Positions 44,716 through 55,443 are shown, counted from the first letter of the stretch. The stretch: 64,000 nt of DNA from Bradyrhizobium sp. AT1 (GCF_001590795.1 NZ_JXDL01000001.1:1788606-1852605), one strand, 5' to 3'. Numbers and translations: made by a program. The notes: generated from the letters alone by a model not told the origin.

Positions 44716-45687
44716 TTACTTGGCGTCGTCCGCCAGCATCTTCCGGTATTTTTCCACGTCGCGCGTCACGAGCTTTTGCAGCACTTCCGGTGCATGCTCG
44801 TCGGCATCGGGCGCGACGGTCGAGAGATCGGCAAAACGCTTCTTCACGGCATCGGTCTCGACCGCCGTGCGCGCCGCGGCGTTGAGCTTGGCGATCACGG
44901 CGGGCGGCGTGCCCTTGGGCGCGAACAGGCCGTTCCAGCCCTGTGCCTCGAATTCCGGCAGGCCGGCTTCCGCGGACGTCGGCAGATCGGGCAGCGTGGC
45001 GAGGCGCACGGTTGAGCCGACCACGAGTCCCTTCACCAGCTTCTCGTTGATCGACTGCGAGACCGAGGCCGCCGCATCGCAGACGCCGTCGATCTGGCTG
45101 CCGACCGCATCGGTCAGCGCAGGCGCAGCACCGCGGTAGCCGACCAGCGTCGCGTCGATGCCGGCAGCGGTGACGAAGCTCTTGCAGATCAGATAGTTCG
45201 ACGAGCCGACGCCGGCATGGCCGAGATTGATCTTGCCCGGATTGGCCTTGGCGTAGGCGATGAACTCTTTCAGGTCCTTGGCCGGAAAATCCTTGCGCAG
45301 CGCGATGATGCCGAACGTCTTCGCCACCATGGCGATCGGCACGAAGGACTCAGGCGTGAACGGCAGTTTCGGATAGATCGTGTAGGTCGCCGCATTGGTG
45401 CCGGCATTGCCGATCGCGATGGTGTAGCCGTCGGGCTCGGCACGGGAGGCGCGCGCCAGCGCGGTCGAGCCGCCGGCACCGGCAACGTTCTCGATCACGA
45501 TGGTCTGGCCGAGCGCGATGCCCATCTGCTCGGCGACCGCACGCGCGATCACGTCCGAGGTGCCGCCGGCCGCGAACGGCACGATCATGGTGATCGGACG
45601 CTTGGGATAGTCTTGGCCGAACGCGGCCGTCGCGAAAGCAATTGCGGCGACCGCGATCGACAGCCGCTTCAACACAAACGAAATCAC
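44716..45687 (-). CDS. tripartite tricarboxylate transporter substrate-binding (Bug/TctC) protein
   Basis: A 323-residue periplasmic binding protein. A signal peptide ([12 protein letters not shown] then A-A-F-G) is followed by [34 protein letters not shown] and [11 protein letters not shown]. These are the Bug motifs that bind a carboxylate. The start is a GTG whose last two bases are shared with the purQ TGA (GTGA), so translation may be coupled. No TctA or TctB permease genes are nearby. Confidence 0.93.
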   Translation of the reverse strand: MISFVLKRLSIAVAAIAFATAAFGQDYPKRPITMIVPFAAGGTSDVIARAVAEQMGIALGQTIVIENVAGAGGSTALARASRAEPDGYTIAIGNAGTNAATYTIYPKLPFTPESFVPIAMVAKTFGIIALRKDFPAKDLKEFIAYAKANPGKINLGHAGVGSSNYLICKSFVTAAGIDATLVGYRGAAPALTDAVGSQIDGVCDAAASVSQSINEKLVKGLVVGSTVRLATLPDLPTSAEAGLPEFEAQGWNGLFAPKGTPPAVIAKLNAAARTAVETDAVKKRFADLSTVAPDADEHAPEVLQKLVTRDVEKYRKMLADDAK

Positions 45688-46385
45688 GCGGCTTTTTCCA
45701 GATGCTGGACGAGGCCGGCGAACAGGCCGCGGCCGTCGGTGCAGCCCATGATGTCTTCGACGTGGTTTTCCGGATGCGGCATCATGCCGAGCACGTTGCC
45801 CTTGTCGTTGACGATGCCGGCGATCGAATGCGCCGCGCCATTGATGTTGTGGGCTTCGTCCACGAGGCCCTCGGCGGAGCAATAGCGATAGAGCACCCGC
45901 CCCTCGCCTTCGAGCCGCTTGATGGTCTCTTCATCCGCCTCGTAATTGCCTTCGCCATGGGCGACCGGCACGCGGATCACCTGGCCGGCATTGTAGCCGC
46001 GGGTGAACGGGGTGTCGGAACGCTCGACGCGCAGATGCACGTCGTGACAGATGAATTTCAGCCGCGCGTTGCGCATCAAAACGCCCGGCAGCAGGCCGGA
46101 CTCGCAGAGGATCTGAAACCCGTTGCAGACGCCGAGCACGAAGCCGCCCTTGGCCGCATAGTCGCGCACTGCGTCCATCACCGGCGCACGCGCGGCGATT
46201 GCGCCGCAGCGCAGGTAATCGCCGTAGGAGAAGCCGCCGGGCACCACGACGAGGTCGGTGCCCGCGGGCAACGAGGTCTCGGCATGCCAGACCATCGCCG
46301 GCTCGCTGCCGGAGATCAGCCTCAAGGCGCGCGCCATGTCGCGCTCACGGTTGATTCCGGGAAAGACGAGGATGGCGGCTTTCAT
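45684..46385 (-). CDS. purQ: phosphoribosylformylglycinamidine synthase subunit PurQ
   Basis: The 233-residue glutaminase subunit makes ammonia for PurL. It has class I amidotransferase motifs: [10 protein letters not shown], catalytic Cys in G-V-C-N-G-F-Q, and His/Glu in M-P-H-P-E-N-H. The ATG at 46385 starts [12 protein letters not shown], the family start; the frame is open 41 codons upstream. It is separated from purS by a corA gene on the opposite strand. Confidence 0.97.
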   Translation of the reverse strand: MKAAILVFPGINRERDMARALRLISGSEPAMVWHAETSLPAGTDLVVVPGGFSYGDYLRCGAIAARAPVMDAVRDYAAKGGFVLGVCNGFQILCESGLLPGVLMRNARLKFICHDVHLRVERSDTPFTRGYNAGQVIRVPVAHGEGNYEADEETIKRLEGEGRVLYRYCSAEGLVDEAHNINGAAHSIAGIVNDKGNVLGMMPHPENHVEDIMGCTDGRGLFAGLVQHLEKAA

Positions 46386-46551
46386 GTCAAGGTTCCGGCG
46401 GTGACGGGAATCGGGCTGGCCAGAGAGGCCAATTCGTGAAGAGACATAGCCATTTGACGGGAATTTTACCAGTGCTAGCCTTGCTGGACCGCCTTGTACA
46501 CAGGCCATAGCCGAGCACTTTTGCCCGGCGATCTAGCCCGGGATTGGAGCC

Positions 46552-47568
46552 ATGAACGTCCCGTCGCTGCCCACCTCCCTTGCCGAGCCGGTATCCGCCG
46601 AGGGCGTCGTCGCGGCCGGTGCCTATGTCGACGGCCGGCGTGTTGCCAATATCGCGATCAGCGAGGCCTCGAGCTGGCGGGCCAAGCCCGGCCACGTGGT
46701 GTGGATCGGCCTGCACGAGCCCGACATGGCGCTGCTCAGCGCGGTGCAGAAGCAGTTTGACCTGCACGAGCTCGCGATCGAGGACGCCAACCACGCCCAC
46801 CAGCGGCCCAAGATCGAGCAATATGGTGAGGCCCTGTTCATCGTGGCGCGCACCGCGCAATTGATCGAGGGCCGCATCGCCTTCGGCGAGACCCACATCT
46901 TCGTCGGCGAAGGCTATCTGGTCTCGGTGCGCCACGGCGCCTCGACGTCCTACACGCCGGTGCGCGAACGCTGCGAAAGCTGCCCGCGGGCGCTCGCCCG
47001 CGGCGAGGATTACATCCTCTATGCGATCCTCGATTTCATCGTCGACAATTACTCGCCCGTGCTCGAGAGCATTCACGACGAGGTCGAGGGCATCGAAGAC
47101 GACGTGCTGTCCAAGCCGATCAGCAAGACGCAGATCGAGCGGCTCTACATGCTGCGCCGCGACCTGCTCCGGCTGCGCAATGCGATCGGGCCGCTGGTGG
47201 AGGTCTGCCGCCGGCTGGAGCACGACGAGCTGGCGATGGTGCGGCAGGCCATGCAGCCGCTGTTCCGCGACGTTACCGACCACGTCCGCAACATCCAGGA
47301 GCGGATCGATTCCATGCGCGAGGTGCTGGCCTTCGCCTTCGAGGCGAGCCTGTTGGTCGGCCAGGCGCAGGAGACGGCGGTCTCCAAGAAGCTCGCCTCC
47401 TGGCTTGCGATCATCGCCATCCCAACCGCGCTCGCCGGCATCTACGGCATGAACTTCAAGCACATGCCGGAGCTGGAATGGGACTACGGCTATTACATGC
47501 TGCTCGGCGTGATGCTGACGGCATGCACCGCGCTGTACTGGCGGTTTCGCCGGGCGGGGTGGTTGTGA
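46552..47568 (+). CDS. CorA family magnesium/divalent cation transporter
   Basis: A 338-residue protein with a large cytoplasmic N-terminal domain, a long helix (about 150-270), and two C-terminal helices. The selectivity motif G-M-N is in I-Y-G-M-N-F-K-H-M-P-E, followed by a second helix and a basic tail. The family forms pentameric Mg2+, Co2+ or Ni2+ channels; Zn2+ export by the ZntB branch is the main alternative. It sits on the opposite strand between purS and purQ. Confidence 0.92.
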   Translation: MNVPSLPTSLAEPVSAEGVVAAGAYVDGRRVANIAISEASSWRAKPGHVVWIGLHEPDMALLSAVQKQFDLHELAIEDANHAHQRPKIEQYGEALFIVARTAQLIEGRIAFGETHIFVGEGYLVSVRHGASTSYTPVRERCESCPRALARGEDYILYAILDFIVDNYSPVLESIHDEVEGIEDDVLSKPISKTQIERLYMLRRDLLRLRNAIGPLVEVCRRLEHDELAMVRQAMQPLFRDVTDHVRNIQERIDSMREVLAFAFEASLLVGQAQETAVSKKLASWLAIIAIPTALAGIYGMNFKHMPELEWDYGYYMLLGVMLTACTALYWRFRRAGWL

Positions 47569-47586
47569 GCGAATGCCTCCGGCTTA

Positions 47587-47653
47587 ATAGCCCGGATGGA
47601 GCGCAGCGCAATCCGCAGACAAAACCCGGATTTCGCTGCGCTCCATCCGGGCT
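47587..47653. repeat. palindromic repeat, GTAGCCCGGATGGAGCG family, short loop
   Basis: Inverted repeat TAGCCCGGATGGAGCGCAGC ... GCTGCGCTCCATCCGGGCTA between the convergent corA and purS genes. The loop region is shorter than in the other copies. Confidence 0.88.
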
Positions 47654-47677
47654 ACAAGGTTGCGCGGACGGGCTGAC

Positions 47678-47920
47678 CTAGCTCAGCAGTTCGACCCGGT
47701 AATTCTCGATCACGGTGTTCGCCAGCAGCTTGTCGGCGGCGTCCTTCAACGCCGCCTCCGCCTTGGCCTTGTCGGCGCCGGCGAGCTCGATGTCGAACAC
47801 CTTGCCCTGGCGGACGCTGGCGACGCCGTCGACGCCGAGCGATTTCAGGGCGCCTTCGATGGCCTTGCCTTGCGGATCGAGGATACCCGTCTTCAAGGTA
47901 ACGGTGACACGTGCCTTCAC
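47678..47920 (-). CDS. purS: phosphoribosylformylglycinamidine synthase subunit PurS
   Basis: The 80-residue subunit bridges PurL and PurQ. It has the standard sequence K-A-R-V-T-V-T-L-K-T-G-I-L-D-P-Q-G-K-A, then L-G-V-D-G-V-A-S-V-R-Q-G-K and C-terminal N-Y-R-V-E-L. The start is GTG at 47920 behind a GAGGGG site. It begins 11 bases after the purC stop, so purC-purS are one transcript. Confidence 0.97.
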   Translation of the reverse strand: MKARVTVTLKTGILDPQGKAIEGALKSLGVDGVASVRQGKVFDIELAGADKAKAEAALKDAADKLLANTVIENYRVELLS

Positions 47921-47931
47921 GTCAAATCCCC

Positions 47932-48699
47932 TCAGCTCTTCACCAGCACCGGGCCGGAGCCCTGCGGACGCTCGTTCTCCATGAGGATGCCGAGGCGCTT
48001 TGCAACTTCGGTATAGGCCTCGAGCAGGCCGCCGAGGTCCCTGCGGAAACGATCCTTGTCGAGCTTCTCGTTCGACTTGATGTCCCACAGACGGCAAGAG
48101 TCCGGCGAAATCTCGTCGGCGACGATGATGCGCATCATCTCGTTCTCGAACAGGCGCCCGCATTCCATCTTGAAGTCGACGAGGCGGATGCCGATGCCCA
48201 GGAAGAGGCCGGTGAGGAAGTCGTTGACACGGATGGCGAGCGCCATGATGTCGTCGATCTCCTGCGGCGTCGCCCAGCCGAAGGCCGTGATGTGCTCTTC
48301 CGACACCATGGGGTCGTTGAGCTGGTCGTTCTTGTAATAGAACTCGATGATCGAACGGGGCAGCTGGGTGCCCTCCTCGATGCCGAGGCGCTGCGACAGC
48401 GAGCCGGCGGCAACGTTCCGCACCACCACTTCCAGCGGCACGATCTCGACCTCGCGAATCAACTGCTCGCGCATGTTGAGGCGGCGAATGAAGTGGGTCG
48501 GCACCCCGATGTCGTTGAGGTGCTGAAACAGGTACTCCGAGATCCGGTTGTTGAGGACACCCTTGCCCTCGATCACCTGATGCTTTTTCGCATTGAACGC
48601 GGTGGCGTCGTCCTTGAAGTGCTGGATCAGGGTACCGGGCTCCGGGCCTTCATACAGAACCTTTGCCTTGCCTTCATAAATACGACGCCGACGGCTCAT
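47932..48699 (-). CDS. purC: phosphoribosylaminoimidazole-succinocarboxamide synthase
   Basis: The 255-residue enzyme joins CAIR and aspartate using ATP to make SAICAR. It has R-R-I-Y-E-G-K-A-K, the ATP-site lead [19 protein letters not shown], and [11 protein letters not shown]. The ATG at 48699 gives the usual N-terminus; an ATG ten codons upstream is possible. It is the first gene of the minus-strand purine group. Confidence 0.96.
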   Translation of the reverse strand: MSRRRRIYEGKAKVLYEGPEPGTLIQHFKDDATAFNAKKHQVIEGKGVLNNRISEYLFQHLNDIGVPTHFIRRLNMREQLIREVEIVPLEVVVRNVAAGSLSQRLGIEEGTQLPRSIIEFYYKNDQLNDPMVSEEHITAFGWATPQEIDDIMALAIRVNDFLTGLFLGIGIRLVDFKMECGRLFENEMMRIIVADEISPDSCRLWDIKSNEKLDKDRFRRDLGGLLEAYTEVAKRLGILMENERPQGSGPVLVKS

Positions 48700-49021
48700 G
48701 GGGATGTACCGTGTTTTGTTGAAATCCATGTATTTGGTGTGCTCCGATTACTAGGATTTGAGACCCACAGCGGAGCTGCCGTGAACGGCCCGGTACCCGT
48801 CTGGAACCCTTGGAAACAGAACAGGAACCAAGCCTTTAGGCAACCTATCCGATTGGCTGTCCGAGCACAATCGATCCGGCCGTCCGGCACCAACTTATAC
48901 CGTCTCGCCTGCGGCTTAACGGCCCGTTGTTTTGCCGATTCGTGCTATCTATGTAGGCATGCAGCCGGGTCGCCGCAACGGAAGGCTCCCGCTCCATTCA
49001 GCAGGGGATTTGGAACAAGGT
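48700..49021. other. divergent promoter region of purC and the zeta inhibitor gene
   Basis: These 322 bases carry no supported gene. They must hold the promoters for purC (minus) and the DUF1476 gene (plus). No riboswitch, terminator or clear sigma-54 site was recognised. Confidence 0.5.
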
Positions 49022-49345
49022 ATGAGCGAGATCAACAAGCGCGAGGAAGGCTTTGAGAAGAAGTTTGCCCTCGACGAGGAGCAGAAATTCAAGGCAGAGG
49101 CCCGCCGCAACCGGCTGCTCGGGCTGTGGGCGGCCGAAAAGCTCGGCATATCGGGCGATGCCGCCACCGCCTATGCCAAGGAAGTGGTCGCGGCCGATTT
49201 CGAGGAGGCCGGCGATGCCGACGTCGTGCGCAAGCTAACGGCCGATTTCGCCGCCAAGAACGTCGCCGTCACCGAACAGGCGATTCGCGCCAAGATGAGC
49301 GAGCTGCTCGCGGTGGCCGCCGCCGAGGTGAAGGCGGGGAAGTGA
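49022..49345 (+). CDS. DUF1476 protein, F1-ATPase inhibitor zeta-like
   Basis: The 107-residue all-helical protein has R-E-E-G-F-E-K-K-F-A-L-D-E-E, R-R-N-R-L-L-G-L-W-A-A-E-K-L-G, and a C-terminal K-M-S-E-L-L helix. This matches the alphaproteobacterial zeta subunit, which inhibits ATP hydrolysis by F1 through its N-terminal helix. The ATG at 49022 begins M-S-E-I-N-K-R-E-E-G, the family start; a longer frame to 48932 lacks similarity. It is isolated and followed by a repeat. Confidence 0.93.
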   Translation: MSEINKREEGFEKKFALDEEQKFKAEARRNRLLGLWAAEKLGISGDAATAYAKEVVAADFEEAGDADVVRKLTADFAAKNVAVTEQAIRAKMSELLAVAAAEVKAGK

Positions 49346-49354
49346 GACGAAGTA

Positions 49355-49457
49355 TCATTCCGGGGCGATGCGAAGCATCGAACTATGGTGCGCGCTTGCG
49401 CACCTGAGAATCTCGAGATTCCGGGTCCGGCTCTGCGAGCCGCACCCGGAACGACGG
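49355..49457. repeat. second palindromic repeat family (CATTCCGGGGCGATGCGAAG type)
   Basis: A compound of small inverted repeats: GCGATGCGAAGCATCG, GGTGCGCGCTTGCGCACC, GAATCTCGAGATTC and CGGGTCCGGCTCTGCGAGCCG-like arms in series. It lies between the convergent zeta-inhibitor and cyanase genes. The string of hairpins suggests a mobile or structural RNA-forming element. Confidence 0.8.
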
Positions 49458-49465
49458 AGGGGTCG

Positions 49466-49948
49466 TCACTCCTCCTTGAAACCGTATTCCGGCACGTTGC
49501 CGCTGGCGCCGTAATATTTATACGGCAGGAACTTGCCGCTCATGGTGATCTTGACGCGGTCGCCCTTCGGGTTGGGTAGACGCTCCATCACCATATCGAA
49601 ATCGATCGCGGACATGATGCCGTCGCCGTACTCCTCCTCGATCAAGGCCTTCCAGGCCGGGCCGTTCACCATCACAAGCTCGTAGAAGCGATAGATCAGG
49701 GGGTCGGTCGGGGGCATCGGCATGCCGCGCATCGGTGTCTCGTTGAGCATGGCGACTTCCGCCTTCGACAGGCCGAACAGCTCGCCGGCATTGGCGGCCT
49801 GCGGCTTCGTCAGCTTCATCTGGCCGAGGATCGCGCCGACGATGAGCACCTCGGAATAGCCGCCGATCTTTTCGCAGATGTGCTTCCAGCTCCATCCCTT
49901 CTCGCGCTTGATGTCGAGCAGCTTTTCGGTGAGGTCTTCGCGTTTCAT
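49466..49948 (-). CDS. cynS: cyanate hydratase (cyanase)
   Basis: The 160-residue enzyme converts cyanate and bicarbonate to ammonia and carbon dioxide. It shows an N-terminal helix-turn-helix-like region, then E-E-E-Y-G-D-G-I-M-S-A-I-D-F and K-G-D-R-V-K-I-T-M-S-G-K-F-L-P-Y, the catalytic-domain signature. It is the last gene of a minus-strand operon, 15 bases after the ABC ATPase. The match is close to family length. Confidence 0.97.
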   Translation of the reverse strand: MKREDLTEKLLDIKREKGWSWKHICEKIGGYSEVLIVGAILGQMKLTKPQAANAGELFGLSKAEVAMLNETPMRGMPMPPTDPLIYRFYELVMVNGPAWKALIEEEYGDGIMSAIDFDMVMERLPNPKGDRVKITMSGKFLPYKYYGASGNVPEYGFKEE

Positions 49949-49963
49949 GTCGGGTCTCCTTGG

Positions 49964-50887
49964 TTAGGCACTCAATCCGGGGTTGGTCTCGGGCATCCAC
50001 GTTTGCCGTAGCTCGTCGCTGCCCGCCGCGAGCGTCAGTCCCGGCTTGCCGATCTGCACCAGCGGCACGTCGCGCGGGTCATGGTGGGGAGTCTCGGTCG
50101 TGAAGGTCTTGCTGCGTGTCACCAGGAAATCGATGATGTGGTTGCGCAGCGCGTAGTAGAGCGGGTGGCGATGCAGATCGATGCGGCCGCGATCCCGCGG
50201 CAACGGGTTCTCGACGACCTCCGCCAGTACCGCGCCGGGTCCGTTGGTCATCAGGAAGATCTTGTCGGCAAGGTAGATCGCTTCATCCACGTCGTGCGTG
50301 ATCATGAACGCGGTCTGCCCGGTCTCCAGGCAGATGCGGCGGACTTCGTCCTGCAGCGTGCCGCGCGTCAATGCATCCAGCGCCGAGAACGGCTCGTCCA
50401 TCAGCATCATCTTCGGCGTGATCGACAGCGCCCGCGCGATGCCGACACGCTGCTTCATGCCGCCCGACAGTTCCGATGGCCGCTTGTGCTCGGAGCCGGT
50501 GAGACCGACGAGATCGATGAAGGTTTGCGCATGCGCCCTCACCTTGGCGCGGTCCCAGCTCCGCCATTTCGAGCTGACGGCATAGCCGACGTTGCCAAGC
50601 ACGGTGCGCCAGGGCAGCAGCGCATGGCTCTGGAAGATCACCGCGCGGTCGAGGCTGGTGCCGGAGATCGCCTGCCCGTCGACGATGACGGCGCCTTCGC
50701 TCGGCGCATCGAGGCCGGCGAGGATGTTGAGCACGGTGGTCTTGCCGCAGCCGGAATGGCCGATCACGCAGGCAAACTCGCCGCGCGCCATCGACAGCCA
50801 CAAATTCTCGAAGATGGTGGTCGTCGCGCCGCTGGCGCCGGGATAGCGCTTTGCGATGCCCTCGATGGAGATGAACTTGTCGGTCAT
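49964..50887 (-). CDS. ABC transporter ATP-binding protein (nitrate/cyanate type)
   Basis: The 307-residue cytoplasmic ATPase has Walker A G-H-S-G-C-G-K-T-T, Q-loop Q-S-H-A-L-L-P-W, signature L-S-G-G-M-K-Q-R, Walker B M-L-M-D-E-P-F-S-A-L-D, and H-loop I-T-H-D. The W after the Q loop is common in the NrtD/SsuB/TauB group. A C-terminal extension of about 60 residues follows the usual domain. It is five bases downstream of the permease gene. The cyanase context suggests cyanate or nitrate uptake. Confidence 0.94.
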   Translation of the reverse strand: MTDKFISIEGIAKRYPGASGATTTIFENLWLSMARGEFACVIGHSGCGKTTVLNILAGLDAPSEGAVIVDGQAISGTSLDRAVIFQSHALLPWRTVLGNVGYAVSSKWRSWDRAKVRAHAQTFIDLVGLTGSEHKRPSELSGGMKQRVGIARALSITPKMMLMDEPFSALDALTRGTLQDEVRRICLETGQTAFMITHDVDEAIYLADKIFLMTNGPGAVLAEVVENPLPRDRGRIDLHRHPLYYALRNHIIDFLVTRSKTFTTETPHHDPRDVPLVQIGKPGLTLAAGSDELRQTWMPETNPGLSA

Positions 50888-50892
50888 CGCTC

Positions 50893-51735
50893 CTACTCCG
50901 GAAAGGTGACCATGCGCGTGAAGCGCGCCAGGATCTGGTCGAGCAGCATGCCGACGACCCCGATCAGCAGGATCGCGATGATGACGTTGGTGATCGAGAG
51001 GTTATTCCACTCGTTCCAGACGAAATAGCCGATGCCGGTGCCGCCGACGAGCATCTCGGCAGCGACGATGACGAGCCAGGCGATGCCGATGGAAATGCGC
51101 ATGCCGGTCAGGATCGTCGGTGCTGCCGCGGGAAGGATCACGGTGAAGGCGCGCCTGACGGTGCCGACCTCGAGCGTGCGCGCGACGTTGATCCATTCCT
51201 TGCGCACGCTGGCGACGCCGAACACCGTGTTGAGCAGCATCGGCCAGATCGAGCAGATGAAGATGACGAAGATCGCGGAGATCGAGGAATCCTTGATGGT
51301 GTAGAGCGCGAGCGGCATCCAGGCCAGCGGCGAGATCGGCTTCAGCACCTGGATGAAGGGATCCAGCGCCTTGCTGAGCAGCGGCGACATGCCGATCAGG
51401 AAACCGAGCGGGATCGCGACCAGCACGGCGAGCAGATAGCCGGTGCCGACGCGCGCGATGGAATAGCCGAGCTGGATGCCGAGGCCCTTGTCGTTCGGTC
51501 CGTTGTCGTAGAACGGCCGCCGCACATGCTCCCAGAGCTTGGCGCCGACGTCGACCGGGCCCGGCATCGCCGACTTGCCCTGCGTCGCCGTCAGGCCCAT
51601 CAGCTTGGCGTATTCCGGGCTCATCGTCGTGGTGGCGCCGGTCGAGCGCGTGGCCAGATGCCAGATGCCGAGGAACGCGGCGAGCAGCACGATGGAAACG
51701 AGGCCGGCACGGAGGCGGAGGGAAGATGAAGTCAT
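50893..51735 (-). CDS. ABC transporter permease (nitrate/cyanate type)
   Basis: The 280-residue inner-membrane protein has six or so helices. The EAA-type loop for the ATPase is in A-R-T-L-E-V-G-T-V-R-R-A-F-T-V-I-L-P-A-A-A-P. It shows L-K-P-I-S-P-L-A-W-M-P-L-A and G-I-A-W-L-V-I-V-A-A-E-M, typical of the NrtB/SsuC/TauC group. The ribosome-binding site is part of a repeat hairpin directly upstream. The first 90 residues include a periplasmic loop. Confidence 0.94.
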   Translation of the reverse strand: MTSSSLRLRAGLVSIVLLAAFLGIWHLATRSTGATTTMSPEYAKLMGLTATQGKSAMPGPVDVGAKLWEHVRRPFYDNGPNDKGLGIQLGYSIARVGTGYLLAVLVAIPLGFLIGMSPLLSKALDPFIQVLKPISPLAWMPLALYTIKDSSISAIFVIFICSIWPMLLNTVFGVASVRKEWINVARTLEVGTVRRAFTVILPAAAPTILTGMRISIGIAWLVIVAAEMLVGGTGIGYFVWNEWNNLSITNVIIAILLIGVVGMLLDQILARFTRMVTFPE

Positions 51736-51737
51736 CT

Positions 51738-51869
51738 CCCTCTCCCCGCTTGCGGGGAGAGGGTTGGGGTGAGGGGGACTCTCCGCAAGAGAGGTGAGAA
51801 TTGGACTCGCGGAGAGTCCCCCTCACCCGATCGCTTCGCGATCGACCACTCCCCGCAAGCGGGGCGAGG
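51738..51869. repeat. large compound palindrome inside the cyanate operon
   Basis: Hairpin one has perfect 12-base arms (51738-51749 and 51752-51763, loop TT). Hairpin two has perfect 18-base arms (51769-51786 and 51809-51826). A third segment, TCCCCGCAAGCGGGG, resembles hairpin one in reverse. It separates the substrate-binding-protein gene from the permease gene. The G-rich arm of hairpin one supplies the permease ribosome-binding site. Confidence 0.88.
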
Positions 51870-51889
51870 TAAAGAAAGAGCCCACCTCA

Positions 51890-53269
51890 TCACGACGCCT
51901 TCTTGATCTTGAAGCTGGCCACATAATCCTCCGGCTTGGCCGGATCGAAAGTCTTGCCCATCACCGCGAACGACTTGTAGGCAGTCGCAGGCGGCGACAG
52001 GCCCATCTCCGTCATCAGCTTCTTGGTGTCGGTGGCGAGATAGACTTGCTCGGCGACCGCCTTGTAATCGACGTCGCCCTTGATCTGGCCCCAGCGCTTC
52101 ATCTGCGTCAGCATCCACACCGCAAAGGACTGCCAGGGGAACGGATCGAAATCGACGCGCTTGGCGTCGGTCTTCACGCCGCCGAGCCCGTCGGCATAGG
52201 TGCCGGTCAACACCTGCTCGAGCACCGTGACGGGCGCGTTGATGTAATTGGCGGGCGCAATGGCTTCCGCGATCTGCTTGCGGTTCTCCGCTTTCGAGGC
52301 ATAGGCGGTGGCATCGACGATGGCCCGCGTCAGCGCCGCAAAACTGTTCGGCGCGGTCGTGATGAACTCGCGGCTGGCGGCGAAGCTGCAGCAGGGATGG
52401 CCGTCCCAGATTTCCTTGGACAGGATGTGCATGAAGCCGACCCCATCGTAGATAGCGCGCTGGCAGATGTTGTCGGGCGCGAGGAAGCCGTCGATGTTGT
52501 CGGCGCGCAAATTCGCGACCATCTCCGGCGGCGGCACCGAGCGCAGCTGCACGTCGGTGTCGGGGTCGATGCCGTGCTCGGCGAGATAGTATCGCAGCAG
52601 GTAATTGTGCATGGAATAGTCGAAGGGAATTGCGAACTTCATTCCCTTCCAATCCTTCGGATCCCGCTTGTCCTTGTGCTTCATCGCAAGCGTGATGCCC
52701 TGCCCGTTGATGTTCTCGATCGCGGGAACGGCGAACGGGATGGCGTTGGCACCCAGGCCCAGCGAGATCGCGAGCGGCATCGGCGCCAGCATGTGTGCGG
52801 CGTCGTATTCCTTGTTGATGGTCTTGTCGCGGATCACCGCCCAGCCGGCGGTCTTGACCACTTCGACATTGAGGCCGTGCTTGGAATAGAAACCCATCGG
52901 CGCCGCCATGATGATCGGCGTCGCGCAAGTGATCGGGATGAACCCGACCTTGAGGTCCTTCTTCTCGGGCGCGCCGGCTTGCGCGAACACTTCCGTCGCG
53001 GTCTGGAGCGGGAAAAACTGCGAGAGAGCTGCGAGCGCCGTCGAGGCGCCGACCGATTTCAGGAACGCGCGCCGCGCCACGTCCTGCGGAAACATCGCGC
53101 GCATGACGGCCGAGGCGACGACGCCCTCGTAACGCTTCTCCTCGCTCTCGACCGGCTCGCAAGCCAGCGCGGTGGCCCGCTCATGCTCCGCCGCCGATTG
53201 GTGCTGGCCGCAAACACAGCGGGCTCGAAGATTGCGATCGGGATCAAACGGATTGTCGAACGTGGACAT
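51890..53269 (-). CDS. ABC transporter substrate-binding protein (NrtA/CmpA/CynA type) with Tat-like signal
   Basis: The 459-residue binding protein has a 60-residue N-terminal extension containing C18, C20, H23 and C37 before a Tat-type signal (A-R-R-A-F-L-K-S-V-G then ASTALAALSQ at about 65-84). The mature domain has L-K-V-G-F-I-P-I-T-C-A-T-P-I-I-M-A, and D-G-F-L-A-P-D-N-I-C-Q-R-A. This is the nitrate/bicarbonate/cyanate binding-protein fold. The ATG has GGAGG at five bases. The upstream promoter is a sigma-54 site. Confidence 0.92.
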   Translation of the reverse strand: MSTFDNPFDPDRNLRARCVCGQHQSAAEHERATALACEPVESEEKRYEGVVASAVMRAMFPQDVARRAFLKSVGASTALAALSQFFPLQTATEVFAQAGAPEKKDLKVGFIPITCATPIIMAAPMGFYSKHGLNVEVVKTAGWAVIRDKTINKEYDAAHMLAPMPLAISLGLGANAIPFAVPAIENINGQGITLAMKHKDKRDPKDWKGMKFAIPFDYSMHNYLLRYYLAEHGIDPDTDVQLRSVPPPEMVANLRADNIDGFLAPDNICQRAIYDGVGFMHILSKEIWDGHPCCSFAASREFITTAPNSFAALTRAIVDATAYASKAENRKQIAEAIAPANYINAPVTVLEQVLTGTYADGLGGVKTDAKRVDFDPFPWQSFAVWMLTQMKRWGQIKGDVDYKAVAEQVYLATDTKKLMTEMGLSPPATAYKSFAVMGKTFDPAKPEDYVASFKIKKAS

Positions 53270-53302
53270 CGGCCCTCCTGCGTCATTGCAGTGAAGAATT
53301 AC

Positions 53303-53317
53303 GCAAGGAGCATGCCA
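53303..53317 (-). promoter_or_regulatory. sigma-54 promoter for the cyanate transporter operon
   Basis: On the minus strand the sequence is TGGCATGCTCCTTGC. It has GG and GC at the required ten-base separation, matching the consensus TGGCAC-N5-TTGC except for one base. The start site would be near 53291, about 22 bases ahead of the binding-protein ATG. A divergent sigma-54 activator gene supports the call. Confidence 0.78.
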
Positions 53318-53373
53318 CGCCTCTTCAGCTGCCAGTGCCTTGATGACGCAGCACTTTCGCCCCCGCTTGGCCG

Positions 53374-53406
53374 CTACGAAAACTCGTGATAAACGAGATT
53401 TCGTAG
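53374..53406. promoter_or_regulatory. candidate upstream activator site (14-base inverted repeat)
   Basis: CTACGAAAACTCGT, 5-base spacer, ACGAGATTTCGTAG: 14-base arms with one mismatch. Its centre is about 100 bases upstream of the inferred sigma-54 transcription start, the usual place for an enhancer bound by a sigma-54 activator. It also lies in the promoter region of the activator gene itself, which allows autoregulation. Confidence 0.65.
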
Positions 53407-53414
53407 CTCAATTA

Positions 53415-53424
53415 CGAGATCTCG
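53415..53424. promoter_or_regulatory. secondary palindrome CGAGATCTCG near the activator start
   Basis: A perfect 10-base palindrome two bases before the activator ATG. It repeats the ACGAGAT half-site of the larger inverted repeat, so it may be a second, weaker binding site that limits activator synthesis. Confidence 0.45.
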
Positions 53425-53426
53425 CA

Positions 53427-55361
<1,935 letters not shown>

Positions 55362-55389
55362 AGCATGGTTGAAGCGGTGCTCGCCGAGG

Positions 55390-55418
55390 GTCCACCTCTC
55401 CCGTAGGAAGAGGTGGAC
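55390..55418. terminator. bidirectional terminator-like inverted repeat
   Basis: GTCCACCTCT, 9-base loop, AGAGGTGGAC: perfect 10-base arms between the convergent stops of the activator and rhodanese genes. There is no T run, so it may simply stabilise the 3' ends. Confidence 0.5.
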
Positions 55419-55443
55419 CGAGCTCTGCAGCCACGGCGCGGGC

